Below, piece by piece: positions 62,073 through 64,000 of a stretch of DNA of 64,000 nucleotides. The stretch is from the NCBI RefSeq assembly GCF_012275445.1, contig NZ_JAAZQK010000019.1, positions 1 to 64,000 on the forward strand, written 5' to 3'. Each line of letters begins with the position of its first letter. Position 1 is the stretch's first letter. The DNA is from Rhizobacter sp. SG703 (GTDB lineage Bacteria > Pseudomonadota > Gammaproteobacteria > Burkholderiales > Burkholderiaceae_C). The notes under the pieces were generated by a model that saw only the letters and a list, made by a program, of their open reading frames with translations, was not told the DNA's origin and did no database searches. Made by a program: the position numbers and the translations under genes.

Positions 62073-63478
62073 AGCGCATCGTCTTCTTGACCGGCCACCT
62101 GGCCCGGCCCGCGCTGGAGCGGGTGCTGGGCGGCATCGACGCGGCGCCCTTCACCTGGGAGGTGCGCGACCTCGGGCTGCAGGTGGCCGCGCTGATGACG
62201 GCCGAGATGATCGCGCGCCGCGTGCCGGGCCCGGTGCAGGCCGACCGCATCCTCGTGCCGGGGCGCTGCCGCGGCGACCTGGAGGCGCTGACGCAGCACT
62301 ACGGCATCCCGGTGCAGCGCGGGCCGGAGGAACTGAAGGACCTGCCGCGCTTCTTCAACCGGGCCGCGAAACCGATGGACCTGCGCGAGTACGAGGTCGC
62401 GATCTTTGCCGAGATCGTCGACGCGCCGAAGTTGTCGGTCGACGCGATCGTCGAGCGCGCGCGCGGGTTGCGGGCCGATGGTGCCGACGTGATCGACCTC
62501 GGCAGCCTGCCGGCGACGCGCTTCGACCACCTGGCCGACAGCGTGCAGGCGCTGAAGGCCGAAGGCTTCTCGGTGAGCGTCGATTCGAACGATGCGCAGG
62601 AGTTGTTGCGCGGCGGCCGGGCCGGCGCCGACTACCTGCTGAGCCTGACGCTGGACACGCTGTGGGTGTCCGACGAGGTGGATGCGGTGCCGGTGCTGAT
62701 ACCGCGCACGCCGACCGACGAGGCTTCGCTGTATGCGGCCGTGGAGCGGATGCAGGCGAGCGGCCGGCCGTATTTTGCCGATGCGATCCTCGACCCGATC
62801 CCGTTCGGGCTGACGGCATCGATCGTGCGCTACCACCGGCTGCGCGAGCGTTTTGCGGACGCGCCGATCATGATGGGCATCGGCAACGTGACCGAGCTGA
62901 CCGAGGCCGACACCAGCGGCATCAATGCGCTGCTGTTCGGCATCGCGGCTGAACTGAATGTGGCCGCGGTGCTGACCACGCAGGTGAGCCAGCATGCGCG
63001 CCGCGCGGTACGCGAGGCCGACTGGGCGCGCCGCATCATGCATGCGGCGGCGAGCCACGGGAGCTTGCCGAAGGGCATCAGCGACGCGCTGATGACGGTG
63101 CATGCGAAGCACCCGTTCCCTGATACGCCGCAGGAGATTGCCGAGACCGCGGCGCAGGTGCGCGACCCGAACTTTCGGGTGCAGGTGTCGCCGCTGGGGC
63201 TGCATGTGTACAACCGCGACGGGCTGCGGCTGGGGCAAGGCGCGTTCGAGTTGTGGCCGCAGCTGAAACTGGAGCACGATGCGGCGCATGCGTTCTACAT
63301 GGGCGTGGAGCTGGCGCATGCCGAGATCGCGTGGAAGCTGGGCAAGCGCTATGTGCAGGACCAGCCGCTGGACTGGGGCGCGGCGGTGGAGACGCGGGCG
63401 CAGGACCTGAGCAGCTGGTGCGCGCCGGGGACGACGATGGCCACCGGCAAGGCCCGCAACGACGAGAGCGCCAGATGA
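62057..63478 (+). CDS. Dihydropteroate synthase-like protein of the H4MPT cluster
   Basis: A 473-residue protein with an N-terminal domain of about 130 residues ([51 protein letters not shown]) followed by a DHPS-like barrel: GADVIDLGSLPATRFDHLADSVQALKAEGFSVSVDSNDAQELLRGGRAGADYLLSL and MMGIGNVTELTEADTSGINALLFGIAAELNVAAVLTTQ. The conserved set in bacterial H4MPT clusters includes such a protein, presumed to join the pterin and RFAP units. It is coupled to the DUF447-like gene (ATGATGA at 63475-63481). Confidence 0.85.
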   Translation: MDKPLERIVFLTGHLARPALERVLGGIDAAPFTWEVRDLGLQVAALMTAEMIARRVPGPVQADRILVPGRCRGDLEALTQHYGIPVQRGPEELKDLPRFFNRAAKPMDLREYEVAIFAEIVDAPKLSVDAIVERARGLRADGADVIDLGSLPATRFDHLADSVQALKAEGFSVSVDSNDAQELLRGGRAGADYLLSLTLDTLWVSDEVDAVPVLIPRTPTDEASLYAAVERMQASGRPYFADAILDPIPFGLTASIVRYHRLRERFADAPIMMGIGNVTELTEADTSGINALLFGIAAELNVAAVLTTQVSQHARRAVREADWARRIMHAAASHGSLPKGISDALMTVHAKHPFPDTPQEIAETAAQVRDPNFRVQVSPLGLHVYNRDGLRLGQGAFELWPQLKLEHDAAHAFYMGVELAHAEIAWKLGKRYVQDQPLDWGAAVETRAQDLSSWCAPGTTMATGKARNDESAR

Positions 63479-64000
63479 TGAACGAAGTGATCTACGAGAC
63501 GGTGGTGACGACGGTGTCGGCCGACGGCGTGCCGCACGTGGCGCCGATGGGCGTGCGCTACCAGGACGGGCAGGTGGTGCTGATGCCGTTCAAGCCGTCG
63601 GCAACGCACGACAACATCGTCGCGACCGGGTGTGCGGTGTTGAACCTGTTGACCGACACGCGGGTGTTTGCGGGCTGCGTGACGGGGCGCAAGGTGTGGC
63701 CGCTGGTGGCGGCGGACCGGGTGCCGGGTCAGCGGCTGGCGGCGGCGCTGGGGCACGTGGAGCTGAGGCTGGCCGAGCGGCGCGATGACGCGCAGCGGCC
63801 GGTGCTGCGGATGGCGCGGGTGCATGAGGTGACGCATGCGCCGTTCATCGGGTTCAACCGCGCGCAGGCGGCGGTGATCGAAGGGGCGGTGCTGGTGAGC
63901 CGGCTGCACATGCTGGCGGCGGAGAAGGTCGAGGGCGAGATGGCGTATCTGCAGATTGCGATCGACAAGACGGCGGGGGAGGCGGAGCGCGAAGCCTGGG
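63475..64000 (+). CDS. DUF447-like FMN-binding protein of the H4MPT cluster (runs off window)
   Basis: At least 175 residues: VIYETVVTTVSADGVPHVAPMGVRYQDGQVVLMPFKPSATHDNIVATGCAVLNLLTDTRVFAGCVTG and THAPFIGFNRAQAAVIEGAVLVSRL. This has the split-barrel flavin-binding look of the DUF447 family, conserved in methylotroph H4MPT clusters. Function unknown. The start is ATG at 63475 or 63478; the C-terminus is outside the window. Confidence 0.85.
   Translation, partial: MMNEVIYETVVTTVSADGVPHVAPMGVRYQDGQVVLMPFKPSATHDNIVATGCAVLNLLTDTRVFAGCVTGRKVWPLVAADRVPGQRLAAALGHVELRLAERRDDAQRPVLRMARVHEVTHAPFIGFNRAQAAVIEGAVLVSRLHMLAAEKVEGEMAYLQIAIDKTAGEAEREAW

Overview
The window is about 64 kb of very GC-rich DNA. 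It looks like a chromosome segment of a facultatively methylotrophic betaproteobacterium of the order Burkholderiales (Methylibium/Rubrivivax-like). This rests on the tRNA-Tyr/Gly/Thr-tuf block, the gph-trpE...trpG-trpD-trpC-ung arrangement, the tetrahydromethanopterin (H4MPT) formaldehyde-oxidation genes, and a lanthanide-type methanol dehydrogenase with PQQ synthesis genes. The species assignment is inference.

Layout. (1) 1-0.9 kb: 5' end of tuf and three tRNAs, all minus strand. (2) 1-6 kb: an outer-membrane protein gene, then ung, trpC, trpD, a threonine aldolase gene and trpG on the minus strand. (3) 6-19.2 kb: a cobalamin block on the plus strand. It starts with a B12 riboswitch and runs cobB-cobM-cbiX-cobH-cbiD-cobL-cobI-cbiG(N)-cobE-cbtB-cbtA-cobJ. 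A second B12 riboswitch then precedes a TonB-dependent receptor and a [2Fe-2S] protein gene. (4) 19.2-23.1 kb: a class I amidotransferase gene, trpE with a likely trpL attenuator, a chalcone-isomerase-like gene and gph. The cobalamin block therefore lies between trpE and trpG. (5) 23-29 kb: a SnoaL-like gene, another TonB-dependent receptor, and a less GC-rich island. The island holds a transglutaminase-like protein, an orphan RHS C-terminal cassette with a predicted L,D-transpeptidase-type toxin domain, a probable immunity protein and an ankyrin lipoprotein.

(6) 29-35.5 kb: a seven-gene minus-strand operon (ABC ATPase, beta-propeller, ABC substrate-binding protein, ABC permease, TctC-type binding protein, histidine kinase, LuxR-type response regulator). 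It is divergent from (7) 35.9-40.4 kb: xoxF-xoxG-xoxJ and two small secreted-protein genes. (8) 40.4-43.7 kb: pqqABCDE on the minus strand, including the 24-residue pqqA. (9) 44-49.8 kb: moxR-mxaS-mxaA-mxaC-mxaK-mxaL, without mxaF or mxaI. (10) 51.5-64 kb: H4MPT-linked C1 genes (pterin dehydratase-like, beta-RFAP synthase, mtdB, two ATP-grasp genes, mch, a CitG-like gene, fae, a folB-like gene, a sigma-54 activator, a dmrB-like flavoprotein, a DHPS-like gene and a DUF447-like gene that runs off the window).

Together the genes describe methanol oxidation in the periplasm (XoxF/XoxG/XoxJ with PQQ), its maturation and signalling functions, and cytoplasmic formaldehyde capture and oxidation through H4MPT. 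Next to this is B12 uptake and anaerobic-type corrin-ring synthesis under B12 riboswitch control. Two families of short dispersed palindromic repeats punctuate operon boundaries throughout.
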